From positions 1 through 32,237 of the forward strand of contig URRF01000016.1 of assembly GCA_900550145.1 (NCBI GenBank): a stretch of 32,237 bases of DNA. Direction: 5' to 3'. Shown here in pieces: positions 1 through 7,465 of the stretch (its first letter is position 1; each line of letters begins with the position of its first letter). A program made the position numbers and the translations under genes. This DNA comes from an uncultured Mollicutes bacterium (GTDB taxonomy: Bacteria; Bacillota_I; Bacilli_A; RF39; UBA660). The notes under the pieces are model-generated. The model searched no databases, was not told the DNA's origin, and saw only the letters and a program-made list of their open reading frames with translations.

Positions 1-98
1 GTGGCACGGATCGTCTCCAGCACATCTTCTGTTACTTCTACAAAGTGATCATTTTTGTAAACATCGGGATATAAGTCCCTAAGATTGACTTTTTTCAT
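1..98 (-). CDS. Sigma-70-like factor of integrative elements (N-terminal part, runs off window)
   Basis: Only the first 32 codons are present; the gene continues past base 1. The start MKKVNLRDLYPDVYKND is, from memory, the typical opening of the short sigma-70-like regulators carried by conjugative elements of Clostridia and Bacilli. The ATG at 96-98 has a good GGAGG site at about 104-110. Codon use is more GC-rich than in the genes to the right. Together with the ABC permease tail at 693-1790 this points to an integrative element or its cargo region. The exact function within the element cannot be judged from 32 residues. Confidence 0.6.
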   Translation of the reverse strand, partial: MKKVNLRDLYPDVYKNDHFVEVTEDVLETIRA

Positions 99-110
99 TA
101 TATACCTCCA

Positions 111-145
111 TTTCGATTCACGGGCGATTGTCGAGTGAATCGAAA
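111..145. promoter_or_regulatory. Perfect 11-bp inverted repeat upstream of the sigma-like gene
   Basis: TTTCGATTCAC at 111-121 is matched exactly by GTGAATCGAAA at 135-145 with a 13-base loop. It lies directly upstream of the ribosome binding site of the sigma-like gene. It could be an operator for a dimeric regulator or a leader hairpin affecting translation; the sequence alone does not decide between them. Confidence 0.55.
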
Positions 146-652
146 GGAGGCGGGGATCGGCAGCGACATACTTCGGACGCCTTCCCGAAAAATCGAAAGC
201 AAAAAACGCCAACTCCCCGTAATGGGAAATTGGCGCGACAAAAATACCTACTATTCTGCTGATTTAGATGGAACGATAATACTGATAGATAGTCATACTC
301 CCCCGGAGGAGGGGCAAGACTTTTTTTAGCTGGTGTAACTCATGGCTATTGTGAATGACGAAAATTGACATGGCGGCATCCTCCTATGTGCCGCCGTACC
401 AGATTGCAGGGTGTAGGGTCGTCGTTCATTTTAGATAGACGAAAGGAAACGGCGGCTCTGATTTTTTCAAAGCCACCGTTGCAAAGTGCATAACAATATA
501 GTCGCTGTACGATGGCTTTTTTTCTTTTGCCATCGTGCGGCAACTTTTTCACTTTTCTTTTATTTTAACAGGCAATCCTCACAGAAATGTCACTGACACA
601 CGCTGTTTCGACAGAATAATGGGCTGAAATCTCACGAACCTGTGAGATTTGA
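146..652. other. Hairpin-rich intergenic stretch of GC-richer DNA, no convincing gene
   Basis: No open frame here has a convincing ribosome binding site. Several strong inverted repeats are visible: CGCCAA 207-212 with TTGGCG 230-235; GGCGGCA 372-378 with TGCCGCC 389-395; AACGGCGGCT 448-457 with AGCCACCGTT 471-480; CGATGGC 510-516 with GCCATCG 529-535; and AAATCTCAC 627-635 with GTGAGATTT 642-650. A 68-codon frame at 346-552 (minus, GTG start) spans three of these hairpins. It resembles small ORFs often predicted in such elements, but the hairpins argue for a structured RNA or leader. On the minus strand this segment lies between the ABC permease and the sigma-like gene. Confidence 0.5.
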
Positions 653-680
653 AAAACCGGGAGAATAATCTCCCGGTTTT
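653..680 (-). terminator. Intrinsic terminator after the ABC permease part
   Basis: A 12-bp perfect stem (AAAACCGGGAGA 653-664, TCTCCCGGTTTT 669-680) with a 4-base loop sits just after the permease stop codon. Read on the minus strand it is followed by a run of T. A plus-strand role is weaker. Confidence 0.8.
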
Positions 681-692
681 CATCGCAAATAT

Positions 693-2450
693 TTAATTCT
701 GCCGCAGTCTCTCTACAACGCTTTGCTTAACATTTTGCATGAAAGTTATGACGGGGGTTGCCAAGCAGACCAGCAAAACAATAGCTGCGACAACCAACAG
801 AGAAATTACAGGATAGTGAAAAGCTGCATAAGGAACCATTCTTCTAAAGGCTGAGTATATTGGAATATATATCGCTGTTCCCAGTGTGGCAAGCAGTAGG
901 AAAGAAATACTCCAATAATACCCGCCTTCCCAAAGCAATACATTTCTAATTTGCTTTTTCGTCATTCCTATACTTTCAAGTGTTGCAAATTCATGTTTCC
1001 GAGTATTTACACTAACAACCATTGTGTTAATGAAATTCATAATTCCTATCAGCAAAAATACAGCGGACAACCCTGCGGCTATAATCCTTGAGGTCAGCAA
1101 ATATCCGGCCATTTCTTGCTGCTTTTCATATCGTGACAGAATCGTAATGCCCGGTGACGAAGCAGTAATGGATTGAAGCTGCTCCATAATCCCTTTGTCA
1201 TAACTGCTATCAATCGTATCAAAAGCAATCCGAAAGATTTTGGTTTCTCCAGACAACTTCTCTATTGCCTGCTCACTGATATACAAATCAGGGGCAGTAC
1301 CTCTCTCATTTCCTCGACCACTCTGAAAATCAGCGTCCAGAAAGCCAGTTGCCACTGTAAAGACCTGTTCCCCGGACTCACCGACAACGGTGATTGCTTG
1401 CCCTGGCTGAATCAATAGGTTTCCCTCATCATCCGTCATAGCGGACAAAACCACCAACTCTCCCTTTTCAAAGGCGGTTAAGTCAATAGGCTTATCAAGC
1501 GTTTTATTAAGTTCTTCGATGTATCTGGAATCTATTCCGTAAACGCCGCTCCAAAAATTATCTGTATAGTTTTTTCGTGTTTCCGCATTTGAAAAATCAA
1601 GACCTGATACGCCATCCAAGGAATCAATATATTTCCCGAATACATTTTCGTCGTAAATGACATCCATAGTGGGCCACGGTGAAGCAGAATAAGTGACGCG
1701 CAGATTTTCAATTCCCTGCATTGTTTCAATTTGCTGCAACATTTCATCAGAGAGCAGGTTTCCTTCTTCGGAAATGCTGTAAGTCAATGCGAAATCACTT
1801 TCTCCCCATTGATTTACTCCCCAACCGCGATTTATATTTTCTTCGCTACTATCCCATGATAAATTTCCTAAACTATCTTTTCTTACTAGTTTTACATTAT
1901 CATTAAATACTCCTATTATCCTCCATAATTCATTATTAAATCTTACATAGTTATTTGGATCACTTCCATAATATCTTACATTTTGATCTTTTGTATTATC
2001 TATTTTTAAATTATATGAATCTCCATAATATTCATATAATCCATTTATATATTCTACTGCTGTTATTCCATATTTTGGTGCTTCTAATTTTATTACTTCT
2101 GCATTTGTTTTAGTCGCTTCTATTACTTTTAATCCCTTAAATTTACCTTTTCCTAATATGCTTACTTTTGCTATTCCATTCTCATCAAAAATAATTGTAC
2201 ATTTGTTATAATCTTCTTTATTTAACTTTGATACACTATCACATGTTATTTCTTCTTCTTCAAGAAATGCTTCATTCTCTGTATATTTCTTTTCTGCACT
2301 ATCTGCTATTAACTTTACTGTATTTTTTAATGTATTTATTTTTGATGTTTCTATTACATCTAATATCTTTGGTATTGATATTACTAATATTATTGCTAAT
2401 ATTGCTATAACTGCTAATAATTCTATCAACGTGAATCCACTTTTTCTCAT
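693..2450 (-). CDS. Chimeric ORF: type IV prepilin-like N-terminus fused to FtsX-family ABC permease C-terminus
   Basis: Residues 1-30 form a classic prepilin signal (RKSGFTLIELL, then a hydrophobic helix) as cleaved and methylated by prepilin peptidase. Residues 160-220 hold the start of a surface domain (DPNNYVRFNNELWRIIGV) that is complete in the protein at 15085-16143. From about residue 220 the sequence becomes an ABC-transporter permease of FtsX/MacB type: extracellular domain to about 445, then three membrane helices near 452-478, 508-535 and 546-570, with the conserved cytoplasmic stretch NTRKHEFATLESIGMTKKQI. The permease lacks its own N-terminal helix and the pilin lacks its C-terminal half, so neither is likely to work. 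Base composition shifts at the join (about 1791-1803): AT-rich codons for the pilin, GC-richer for the permease. The start at 2450 has GGGAG upstream and a TTGACA at 2504-2509. The ORF is real as read, but may be an assembly chimera. Confidence 0.75.
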   Translation of the reverse strand: MRKSGFTLIELLAVIAILAIILVISIPKILDVIETSKINTLKNTVKLIADSAEKKYTENEAFLEEEEITCDSVSKLNKEDYNKCTIIFDENGIAKVSILGKGKFKGLKVIEATKTNAEVIKLEAPKYGITAVEYINGLYEYYGDSYNLKIDNTKDQNVRYYGSDPNNYVRFNNELWRIIGVFNDNVKLVRKDSLGNLSWDSSEENINRGWGVNQWGESDFALTYSISEEGNLLSDEMLQQIETMQGIENLRVTYSASPWPTMDVIYDENVFGKYIDSLDGVSGLDFSNAETRKNYTDNFWSGVYGIDSRYIEELNKTLDKPIDLTAFEKGELVVLSAMTDDEGNLLIQPGQAITVVGESGEQVFTVATGFLDADFQSGRGNERGTAPDLYISEQAIEKLSGETKIFRIAFDTIDSSYDKGIMEQLQSITASSPGITILSRYEKQQEMAGYLLTSRIIAAGLSAVFLLIGIMNFINTMVVSVNTRKHEFATLESIGMTKKQIRNVLLWEGGYYWSISFLLLATLGTAIYIPIYSAFRRMVPYAAFHYPVISLLVVAAIVLLVCLATPVITFMQNVKQSVVERLRQN

Positions 2451-2541
2451 ATTTCTCGCTCCCTATATTTATACTATACGTCTATTATGACACACCTATT
2501 GTTTGTCAAGAGAAACCTTTGTTTGCTATTTGTGTAATTTA

Positions 2542-2568
2542 AAAATAGAAGATATGCTCTTCTATTTT
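2542..2568 (-). terminator. Intrinsic terminator overlapping the end of the nucleoside phosphorylase gene
   Basis: An 11-bp perfect stem (AAAATAGAAGA 2542-2552, TCTTCTATTTT 2558-2568) with a 5-base loop is followed by a T-rich run on the minus strand. The stop codon at 2562-2564 lies inside the stem. Confidence 0.8.
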
Positions 2569-3836
2569 ATAGTTCCATATATAAGTGGTTCTTTATCTTC
2601 CTTTATTAAACTTATTTTAAATGCACTTGCTATTTCATTGAAATCTATTGTTTTATCTCCAACATAAGCTCTAGCCAAAGTATCACCTACATTTATATAT
2701 TCTCCAATATTTTTAATTATTTCTATTCCTACACTATGATCTATTAATTCATCTTTATAAGTTCTACCTGCACCTAACTTTAATGCACATTTTGCTATTT
2801 CTAAGGCATCTACATCATTTAAATAACCTTCTTTAGTAGATTTTACTTCAACTACATTATTAGATATCTTAACATATCTCAAATCTCCACCTTGATATGT
2901 AATAAATTCTAAAAACTTTCTATATGCTTTACCAGTTCTTATTGCTTCAAGCACTTCTCCTTGTGCACTTATAAAATCTATATTTTTTGACATACTTATC
3001 ATATAAGAAGATAATACTACACATAAATCCCTTAAATCCTTATTTCCTCTTCCATTTAATATTTGTATAACTTCTTTAAGTTCAAGTGAATTACCTATCA
3101 TACTGCCTAATGGATAATTCATATTTGTTACTAATGCTTTAGTTTCTTTTCCATGTTTATTACCTATATAAACCATCAATCTAGCCAGTTCAACCGCTTC
3201 TTCTTTAGTATTTACTAATGCACCTTTCCCATATTTTACATCAAGTAATATTTTATCTGCTCCAGTTGCTAACTTTTTACTCATTATACTTGCTGCAATA
3301 AGTGATTTTGAAGATACAGTTCCAGTCACATCTCTTAATGCATATATTTTTTTATCAGCAGGCGCTAGATTTTCTGTAGTAGTACTTATACAAACTTTTA
3401 TTTCACTTACTTGTTTTATAAAATCATCAATTGGAATATTTACCTTATATCCTGGTATAGATTCAAGTTTATCAATAGTTCCACCAGTATACCCTAAACT
3501 TCTACCACTCATTTTCGCAACAGGAACATCACATGATGCGACAATAGGTGCAACTATAAGGGTTGTTTTATCTCCAACCCCACCAGTTGAATGTTTATCA
3601 ACCTTTACACCTGGAATACTACTCAAATCTATAGTTTTACCACTATTTAACATTGCTTCAGTTAAAAGGCACGTTTCTTCACTATTTAAACCATTAATAC
3701 ATATGGCCATAAGTAAAGATGACATTTGATAATCCTTTATATTGTCATTTGTATATTCATTTATAATATAATCTATTTCTTCTTTAGTAAATACTAAATT
3801 ATTTCTCTTCTTATTTATTAAATCAACTATATACAT
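2562..3836 (-). CDS. pdp: Pyrimidine-nucleoside phosphorylase / thymidine phosphorylase
   Basis: This 424-residue cytosolic enzyme splits thymidine, uridine or deoxyuridine with phosphate into base and (deoxy)ribose-1-phosphate, for pyrimidine salvage. The family signature is clear: KVDKHSTGGVGDKTTL near residue 80, then AKMSGRSLGYTGGTIDKLES around 109-128, and an LDVKYGKGA loop. Length and domain order (alpha, then alpha/beta, then a small C-terminal domain) match the family. Members with this sequence accept several pyrimidines in Bacilli, so pdp is preferred over deoA. A GTG four codons upstream (3846-3848) is open, but ATG at 3834-3836 with GGGTG about 6 bases before it fits better. An extended -10 (TGATATAAT) lies at 3864-3869. 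The gene appears monocistronic, ending in its own terminator. It complements the thymidine kinase at 6131-6706. Confidence 0.92.
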   Translation of the reverse strand: MYIVDLINKKRNNLVFTKEEIDYIINEYTNDNIKDYQMSSLLMAICINGLNSEETCLLTEAMLNSGKTIDLSSIPGVKVDKHSTGGVGDKTTLIVAPIVASCDVPVAKMSGRSLGYTGGTIDKLESIPGYKVNIPIDDFIKQVSEIKVCISTTTENLAPADKKIYALRDVTGTVSSKSLIAASIMSKKLATGADKILLDVKYGKGALVNTKEEAVELARLMVYIGNKHGKETKALVTNMNYPLGSMIGNSLELKEVIQILNGRGNKDLRDLCVVLSSYMISMSKNIDFISAQGEVLEAIRTGKAYRKFLEFITYQGGDLRYVKISNNVVEVKSTKEGYLNDVDALEIAKCALKLGAGRTYKDELIDHSVGIEIIKNIGEYINVGDTLARAYVGDKTIDFNEIASAFKISLIKEDKEPLIYGTIK

Positions 3837-3863
3837 ATAAACACCCACTTTTTTCTTATACTC

Positions 3864-3872
3864 ATTATATCA
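3864..3872 (-). promoter_or_regulatory. Probable promoter of the nucleoside phosphorylase gene
   Basis: The minus strand reads TGATATAAT, an extended -10 element (TATAAT at 3864-3869). The best -35-like match, TTAACA, is about 20 bases upstream, so the promoter likely relies on the extended -10. Confidence 0.5.
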
Positions 3873-3896
3873 TACAAATAAGAAAAATTTGTTAAA

Positions 3897-3923
3897 AAAA
3901 TAGATATTTCAAATACCTATTTT
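3897..3923 (-). terminator. Intrinsic terminator overlapping the end of the XRE gene
   Basis: AAAATAG at 3897-3903 pairs with CTATTTT at 3917-3923, extended by an inner TATTT/AAATA pairing. The minus strand continues with seven T. The stop codon of the XRE gene (3917-3919) is part of the stem. Confidence 0.75.
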
Positions 3924-4270
3924 AATTTCTTTTCAATAAGTTCCATCATTCTTTTTGGTTCACCCATAATAAGAGAATACAATTTATTTTTTTTCCTTAA
4001 CAGTTTTATAAATTCTAATTCACTATTAGATATAAAATATGTATATTCATTGGTGTCTTCTCCTACAACTGCTACATCTTTACCTAAAAAATAATCAGAT
4101 CTTACTCCAAATATATTAGATAAATCATCTAATGTTTCTAAACTAGGAATACGTGTTCCTTTTTCATAGCAACATACTGAAACTTTTGTAACATTTAACA
4201 AATCACCCAACTCAGATTGCGTTAAATTTCTCTCTTTTCTTAATTTTTTCAATCTGCTTCCAATAAACAT
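3917..4270 (-). CDS. XRE-family helix-turn-helix transcriptional regulator
   Basis: A 117-residue protein. Residues 5-60 form a Cro/CI-type HTH: RLKKLRKERNLTQSELGDLL, then VTKVSVCCYEKGTRIPSLETL, then a GVRSDYFLG close typical of the family. The C-terminal half (about 70-117) is charged with no recognisable ligand domain; a role in dimer formation is inferred. The ATG at 4270 has AAGGTGG upstream and a TATAAT at 4292-4297. A near-palindrome ACACAAAGTGT lies at 4311-4321, near the expected -35 region, so autorepression is plausible. The gene stands alone between pdp and ssb, each with separate signals. Targets cannot be told from sequence. Confidence 0.88.
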   Translation of the reverse strand: MFIGSRLKKLRKERNLTQSELGDLLNVTKVSVCCYEKGTRIPSLETLDDLSNIFGVRSDYFLGKDVAVVGEDTNEYTYFISNSELEFIKLLRKKNKLYSLIMGEPKRMMELIEKKLK

Positions 4271-4291
4271 ATATATACCACCTTCAAGCGA

Positions 4292-4321
4292 ATTATATCT
4301 GATTAGAAAAACACAAAGTGT
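4292..4321 (-). promoter_or_regulatory. XRE promoter with possible operator
   Basis: The minus strand has TATAAT (4292-4297) about 22 bases before the start codon. An 11-base near-palindrome, ACACAAAGTGT (4311-4321), sits around the expected -35 position, where a Cro/CI-type dimer could block transcription. No good -35 hexamer is seen. Confidence 0.35.
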
Positions 4322-4342
4322 CGAATTAACTAAAAAGTAATT

Positions 4343-4675
4343 TTACACATTATCTCTATGAGGTGGTGATAAAAATGTTACTTTTTCTGCTACTACTTCT
4401 GTAACATATTTCTTTTTATCATCAATTTCATAAGCCCTAGTTTGAACTCTTCCCTTTAATCCTAATATATCTCCTTTCTTACAATATTCAGAAGTATTCT
4501 CTGCTATACCAGTCCATAATACACAGTCAATATAATCAGTTTCATATTCACCATTTATATTCTTATAACTTCTTGGCACAGCAAGAGTAATATTAGTTAC
4601 TTTTTTTCCTCCTTCTGTTTCTCTTAATTCAGGATTTCTTACTAATCTCCCAACTATAACTATTTGATTTAACAT
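4343..4675 (-). CDS. ssb: Short single-stranded DNA-binding protein
   Basis: A 110-residue OB-fold SSB. It opens MLNQIVIVGRLVRNPELRETEGGKKVTNITLAVPR and carries the conserved DYIDCVLWTGIAENTSEYCKKGDILGLKGR stretch around 47-76. It binds single-stranded DNA in replication and repair or in DNA uptake. It ends just after the OB fold (SPPHRDNV), without the Gly/Gln-rich linker and acidic DDDIPF-like tip that recruits partner proteins in replicative SSBs. In this it resembles SsbB-type paralogues such as the competence protein of Bacillus. AAAGGAGAG precedes the ATG. A second, full-length SSB elsewhere in the genome would support an accessory role. Confidence 0.9.
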   Translation of the reverse strand: MLNQIVIVGRLVRNPELRETEGGKKVTNITLAVPRSYKNINGEYETDYIDCVLWTGIAENTSEYCKKGDILGLKGRVQTRAYEIDDKKKYVTEVVAEKVTFLSPPHRDNV

Positions 4676-4732
4676 ATTTCTCTCCTTTCAAAGCAATAAT
4701 ACATTTTATTTATTTAATACTCAAATAATAAA

Positions 4733-4766
4733 AAAATGAATTCATATATTAAAATAAATTCATTTT
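4733..4766 (-). terminator. Terminator-like hairpin after sufB
   Basis: AAAATGAATT (4733-4742) pairs with AATTCATTTT (4757-4766) across a 14-base loop. On the minus strand it is followed by a run of T. It ends the tcdA-tdk-sufB transcript; the stem is AT-rich and therefore weak. Confidence 0.6.
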
Positions 4767-4812
4767 ACATTTTTATTTATACAACTATTTAATTTTTGAA
4801 ACCATATTTATA

Positions 4813-6141
4813 CTAAAATTTATTTTTTAATAATTTATTTAGTTCAACTGCATATTCCATAGGAAGTTCTTCTTTAAACTCATCAATAAATCCCATTATT
4901 ATCATTTCTCTTGCTTTATCTTCATCTATTCCTTTTGATTTCAAATAAAACAACTTCTCATCACTTACCTTTGAAACAGTTGCCTCATGCTCAATTGATG
5001 ATGTATCATTCATAACTATATTTTTAGGAATAGTATCACTCCTAGCAGTTTCATCTAAAAGAATAGTATCACATTTAACATTGGCTATACAATTATTTGC
5101 ATTCTCTTTTATCCTTACTGTACCTCTATATGTTGCATTACCCCTATTCCTAGCAATACTCTTTGCAATTATATTACTCTTCGTATATGGTGCATTATGA
5201 ATCATCCTAGCACCAGTATCTTGTATTTGATTATCATCTGCTACTGCTATACTTATACAAGTACCACGTGCATATTTACCATTTAATATACATGCTGGAT
5301 ATTTCATATTAATCTTAGAACCAATATTCCCATCTATCCATTCCATAAGTCCATTTTCATCTACTATTGCTCTTTTAGTTACCACATTATATATATTAGA
5401 TGCCCAATTTTGTATAGTAGTATATCTACATTTAGCATTTTTACCAACAAATATTTCTACTACTGCTGCATGAAGACTATCCGTAGTATAAGTAGGTGCA
5501 GTACAACCTTCAATATAATGAAGTTCTGAATTATCATCTACTATTATTAAAGTTCTCTCAAATTGTCCCATATCTTTAGTATTTATCCTAAAATAGCTTT
5601 GCAAAGGTCTATCTAATTTTGTATTAGGAGGAATATATATAAAACTACCCCCACTCCATACCGCTCCATTAAGAGCAGTAAACTTATTTTCTCTATAATT
5701 TACAAGTTTATTAAAATATTTCTTAAATATATCAGGATATTCTCTCAAAGCTGTATCTGTATCCGTAAATATTATTCCCTTTTCCTTAACCTCATCAAGC
5801 ATGTTATGGTATATTACTTCACTTTCATATTGTGCAGCCGCACCACCCAAATACTTCTTCTCAGCATCTATTAATCCGATATTATCAAAAGTATTTTTAA
5901 CATCACATCTAACACTTTCCCAATTATTAAATGATTTATTACTTATTCTCTTATAATATGTAATGTTATTAAAATCTATATTAAGTTCAGGTCCAAAACT
6001 AGGCATCATACATTTTTCAAAGAATTTATAAGATTCCATTCTAAATTCCTTCATCCAATTCGGCTCACCCTTTATTTCAGATATATTCTTAACTACATCT
6101 AAACTAATACCTTTTTCTAACTCAATCTCTTCATTTAACAT
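4813..6141 (-). CDS. sufB: Fe-S cluster scaffold protein SufB
   Basis: A 442-residue SufB, the scaffold of the SufBCD complex on which Fe-S clusters are assembled. It has the N-terminal part ending in YLGGAAAQYESEVIYHNM, the YIPPNTKLDRPLQSYFRIN stretch and a right-handed beta-helix core. The conserved Cys lies in NVKCDTILLDETARSDTIP, and SSIEHEATVSK and GIDEDKAREMIIMGFI follow. The true start is ATG 6141 (MLNEEIELEKGI): AGAGGTAG stands before it, and the open extension further upstream is thymidine kinase coding sequence in another frame. The start overlaps the end of tdk by 11 bases, implying translational coupling. No sufC, sufD, sufS or sufU is next to it, unlike the usual suf operon; these must lie elsewhere. 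Confidence 0.93.
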   Translation of the reverse strand: MLNEEIELEKGISLDVVKNISEIKGEPNWMKEFRMESYKFFEKCMMPSFGPELNIDFNNITYYKRISNKSFNNWESVRCDVKNTFDNIGLIDAEKKYLGGAAAQYESEVIYHNMLDEVKEKGIIFTDTDTALREYPDIFKKYFNKLVNYRENKFTALNGAVWSGGSFIYIPPNTKLDRPLQSYFRINTKDMGQFERTLIIVDDNSELHYIEGCTAPTYTTDSLHAAVVEIFVGKNAKCRYTTIQNWASNIYNVVTKRAIVDENGLMEWIDGNIGSKINMKYPACILNGKYARGTCISIAVADDNQIQDTGARMIHNAPYTKSNIIAKSIARNRGNATYRGTVRIKENANNCIANVKCDTILLDETARSDTIPKNIVMNDTSSIEHEATVSKVSDEKLFYLKSKGIDEDKAREMIIMGFIDEFKEELPMEYAVELNKLLKNKF

Positions 6142-6706
6142 GTAATCTACCTCTTTTATAACAAGTATAACACAAAGCTTTATATTTATCATTAGAACCA
6201 AGTTCTACTTGATTACCATCATAAACTATTCCAGAATCATCATATCTAGCATTAACTATCGCCTCATTACCACATTCACACTTCTTAGGTAGAATTTCGA
6301 TTTTAGTAGATAACTCAAATAACCTTTTTGAACCCTCAAACATATTAGTTTGAAAATCTGTTCTAAGACCAAAACAATATACAGTTTTATCCATATCTTC
6401 AGATATTGCCTTTAATTCATCAATTTGACTTTTAGTTGCAAATTGTGCCTCATCAACAATTATTACATCACAAACAAGTAAATCATCTATAAATTTTGTA
6501 ATAATTCTTTCATCCTTAGAAAAAGTTTTACAACGTGCCTCTATACCAACCCTCGATTTAATAATATCACATCCATCACGTGTATCTATACTTGGCTTTA
6601 ACAAAAGAACATTTTTACCACTTTCCATATAAGATACCCTTAACATAAGTGCAAAAGCACTCTTACTACTTCCCATTGAACCATATTTAAATACTAAATC
6701 CGCCAT
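6131..6706 (-). CDS. tdk: Thymidine kinase (type II)
   Basis: A 191-residue cytosolic enzyme that phosphorylates thymidine (and deoxyuridine) with ATP. The P-loop is YGSMGSSKS at 8-16, with Ser where most kinases have Gly before Lys; this variant occurs in one branch of bacterial type II kinases. The Walker B/DEAQF motif is near 85-89, the glutamate of which is the catalytic base. A four-Cys zinc site is visible as CECG (about 138) and CYTC (about 179). It lies 2 bases after tcdA and overlaps sufB by 11 bases, so the three genes are one operon. With pdp it forms the visible part of thymidine salvage. Confidence 0.93.
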   Translation of the reverse strand: MADLVFKYGSMGSSKSAFALMLRVSYMESGKNVLLLKPSIDTRDGCDIIKSRVGIEARCKTFSKDERIITKFIDDLLVCDVIIVDEAQFATKSQIDELKAISEDMDKTVYCFGLRTDFQTNMFEGSKRLFELSTKIEILPKKCECGNEAIVNARYDDSGIVYDGNQVELGSNDKYKALCYTCYKRGRLHVK

Positions 6707-6708
6707 TA

Positions 6709-7386
6709 TTACACTTCCTTTAAAATATCATTTACTACAAAACTAGCACACATTATACCAGCTGCATTAGGTACCAAAGAACAAGATCCAGGAGTTCTAT
6801 CTTTAATAGAAACACCTTTTTCCTTTGAACAGACTACCATAATCTTTCTTTTTTCATCTTTAAACTTATTTCTAATAACCTTAGCAAGCGGATCATAACT
6901 AGTTTTCTTAAGCTCAACTATCTCAAGCATCTCTGGATGAAACTTATTACCAGTTCCCATAGAACTAATAATTTTAATATTCCTATCTAAACACTCTTTA
7001 ATAAGCAACATCTTCGTACTTACTGTATCACAACAATCTATTACATAATCTATATTATAATCAAATAATTCCAAATAATTAGATGCATCAATAAACTTCT
7101 TAACAGTTACCAAATTACAAATAGGATTTATATCCAATACCCTTTTTCTAGCAACATCTACCTTATATTCTCCAACATTAGAATTTAAACTTATTATTTG
7201 CCTATTTAAATTAGTAATATCTACCTTATCATTATCTACAATAATTACATTATTTATACCCATTCTTACTATACTTTCAAGTGCACTACCACCTACACCA
7301 CCAATACCAATAATAAGAACAGTTTTATTTTTTAACAATTGAATACAATCACTATTAAGTATTTTTTCTAACCTATCAAGCCACAT
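6709..7386 (-). CDS. tcdA: tRNA threonylcarbamoyladenosine dehydratase (TcdA/CsdL family)
   Basis: A 225-residue E1-like ATP-dependent enzyme that cyclises t6A37 of ANN-decoding tRNAs to ct6A. It shows the nucleotide-binding GIGGVGGSALESIVRMGI, the DNDKVDITNLNRQ segment, a DCCDTVSTKMLLI stretch and the C-terminal GSCSLVPNAAGIMCASFVVND close. The ATG at 7384-7386 (MWLDRLEKIL) is chosen because GGTGG precedes it and a TATAAT box at 7402-7407 puts the transcript start downstream of the alternative ATG at 7410. In E. coli the orthologue CsdL works with the sulfur-transfer pair CsdA-CsdE; here it is in one operon with sufB, suggesting a link to sulfur/Fe-S supply (inference). Confidence 0.9.
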   Translation of the reverse strand: MWLDRLEKILNSDCIQLLKNKTVLIIGIGGVGGSALESIVRMGINNVIIVDNDKVDITNLNRQIISLNSNVGEYKVDVARKRVLDINPICNLVTVKKFIDASNYLELFDYNIDYVIDCCDTVSTKMLLIKECLDRNIKIISSMGTGNKFHPEMLEIVELKKTSYDPLAKVIRNKFKDEKRKIMVVCSKEKGVSIKDRTPGSCSLVPNAAGIMCASFVVNDILKEV

Positions 7387-7401
7387 AAAACCACCAATAA
7401 A

Positions 7402-7424
7402 ATTATACATTAAATCAAACCCTT
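7402..7424 (-). promoter_or_regulatory. Promoter of the tcdA-tdk-sufB operon
   Basis: The minus strand has TATAAT (7402-7407) with an AT-rich TTTAAA-like -35 17 bases upstream. The expected start of transcription, near 7395-7398, leaves a leader of about 10 bases with the GGTGG ribosome binding site. Confidence 0.5.
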
Positions 7425-7436
7425 TTTAAATAAAAA

Positions 7437-7465
7437 TTGTAATAATCTTTTAAGATTTATTACAA
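7437..7465 (-). terminator. Intrinsic terminator at the end of the anchored unknown gene
   Basis: TTGTAATAATCTT (7437-7449) pairs with AAGATTTATTACAA (7452-7465), one base bulged and a very small loop. On the minus strand a run of five T follows. The stop codon of the gene (7450-7452) lies at the tip of the hairpin. Confidence 0.7.

Noticed and set aside
135..329. Plus-strand 64-codon frame in the element-type segment
   Set aside because: It starts at a GTG inside the arm of an inverted repeat, runs through a hairpin, and resembles no family I know; treated as non-coding.
346..552. Minus-strand 68-codon frame beginning KKLPHDGKRKK
   Set aside because: GTG start without a good ribosome binding site, and the frame covers three strong hairpins. 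Such frames are often predicted in elements but probably are not genes.
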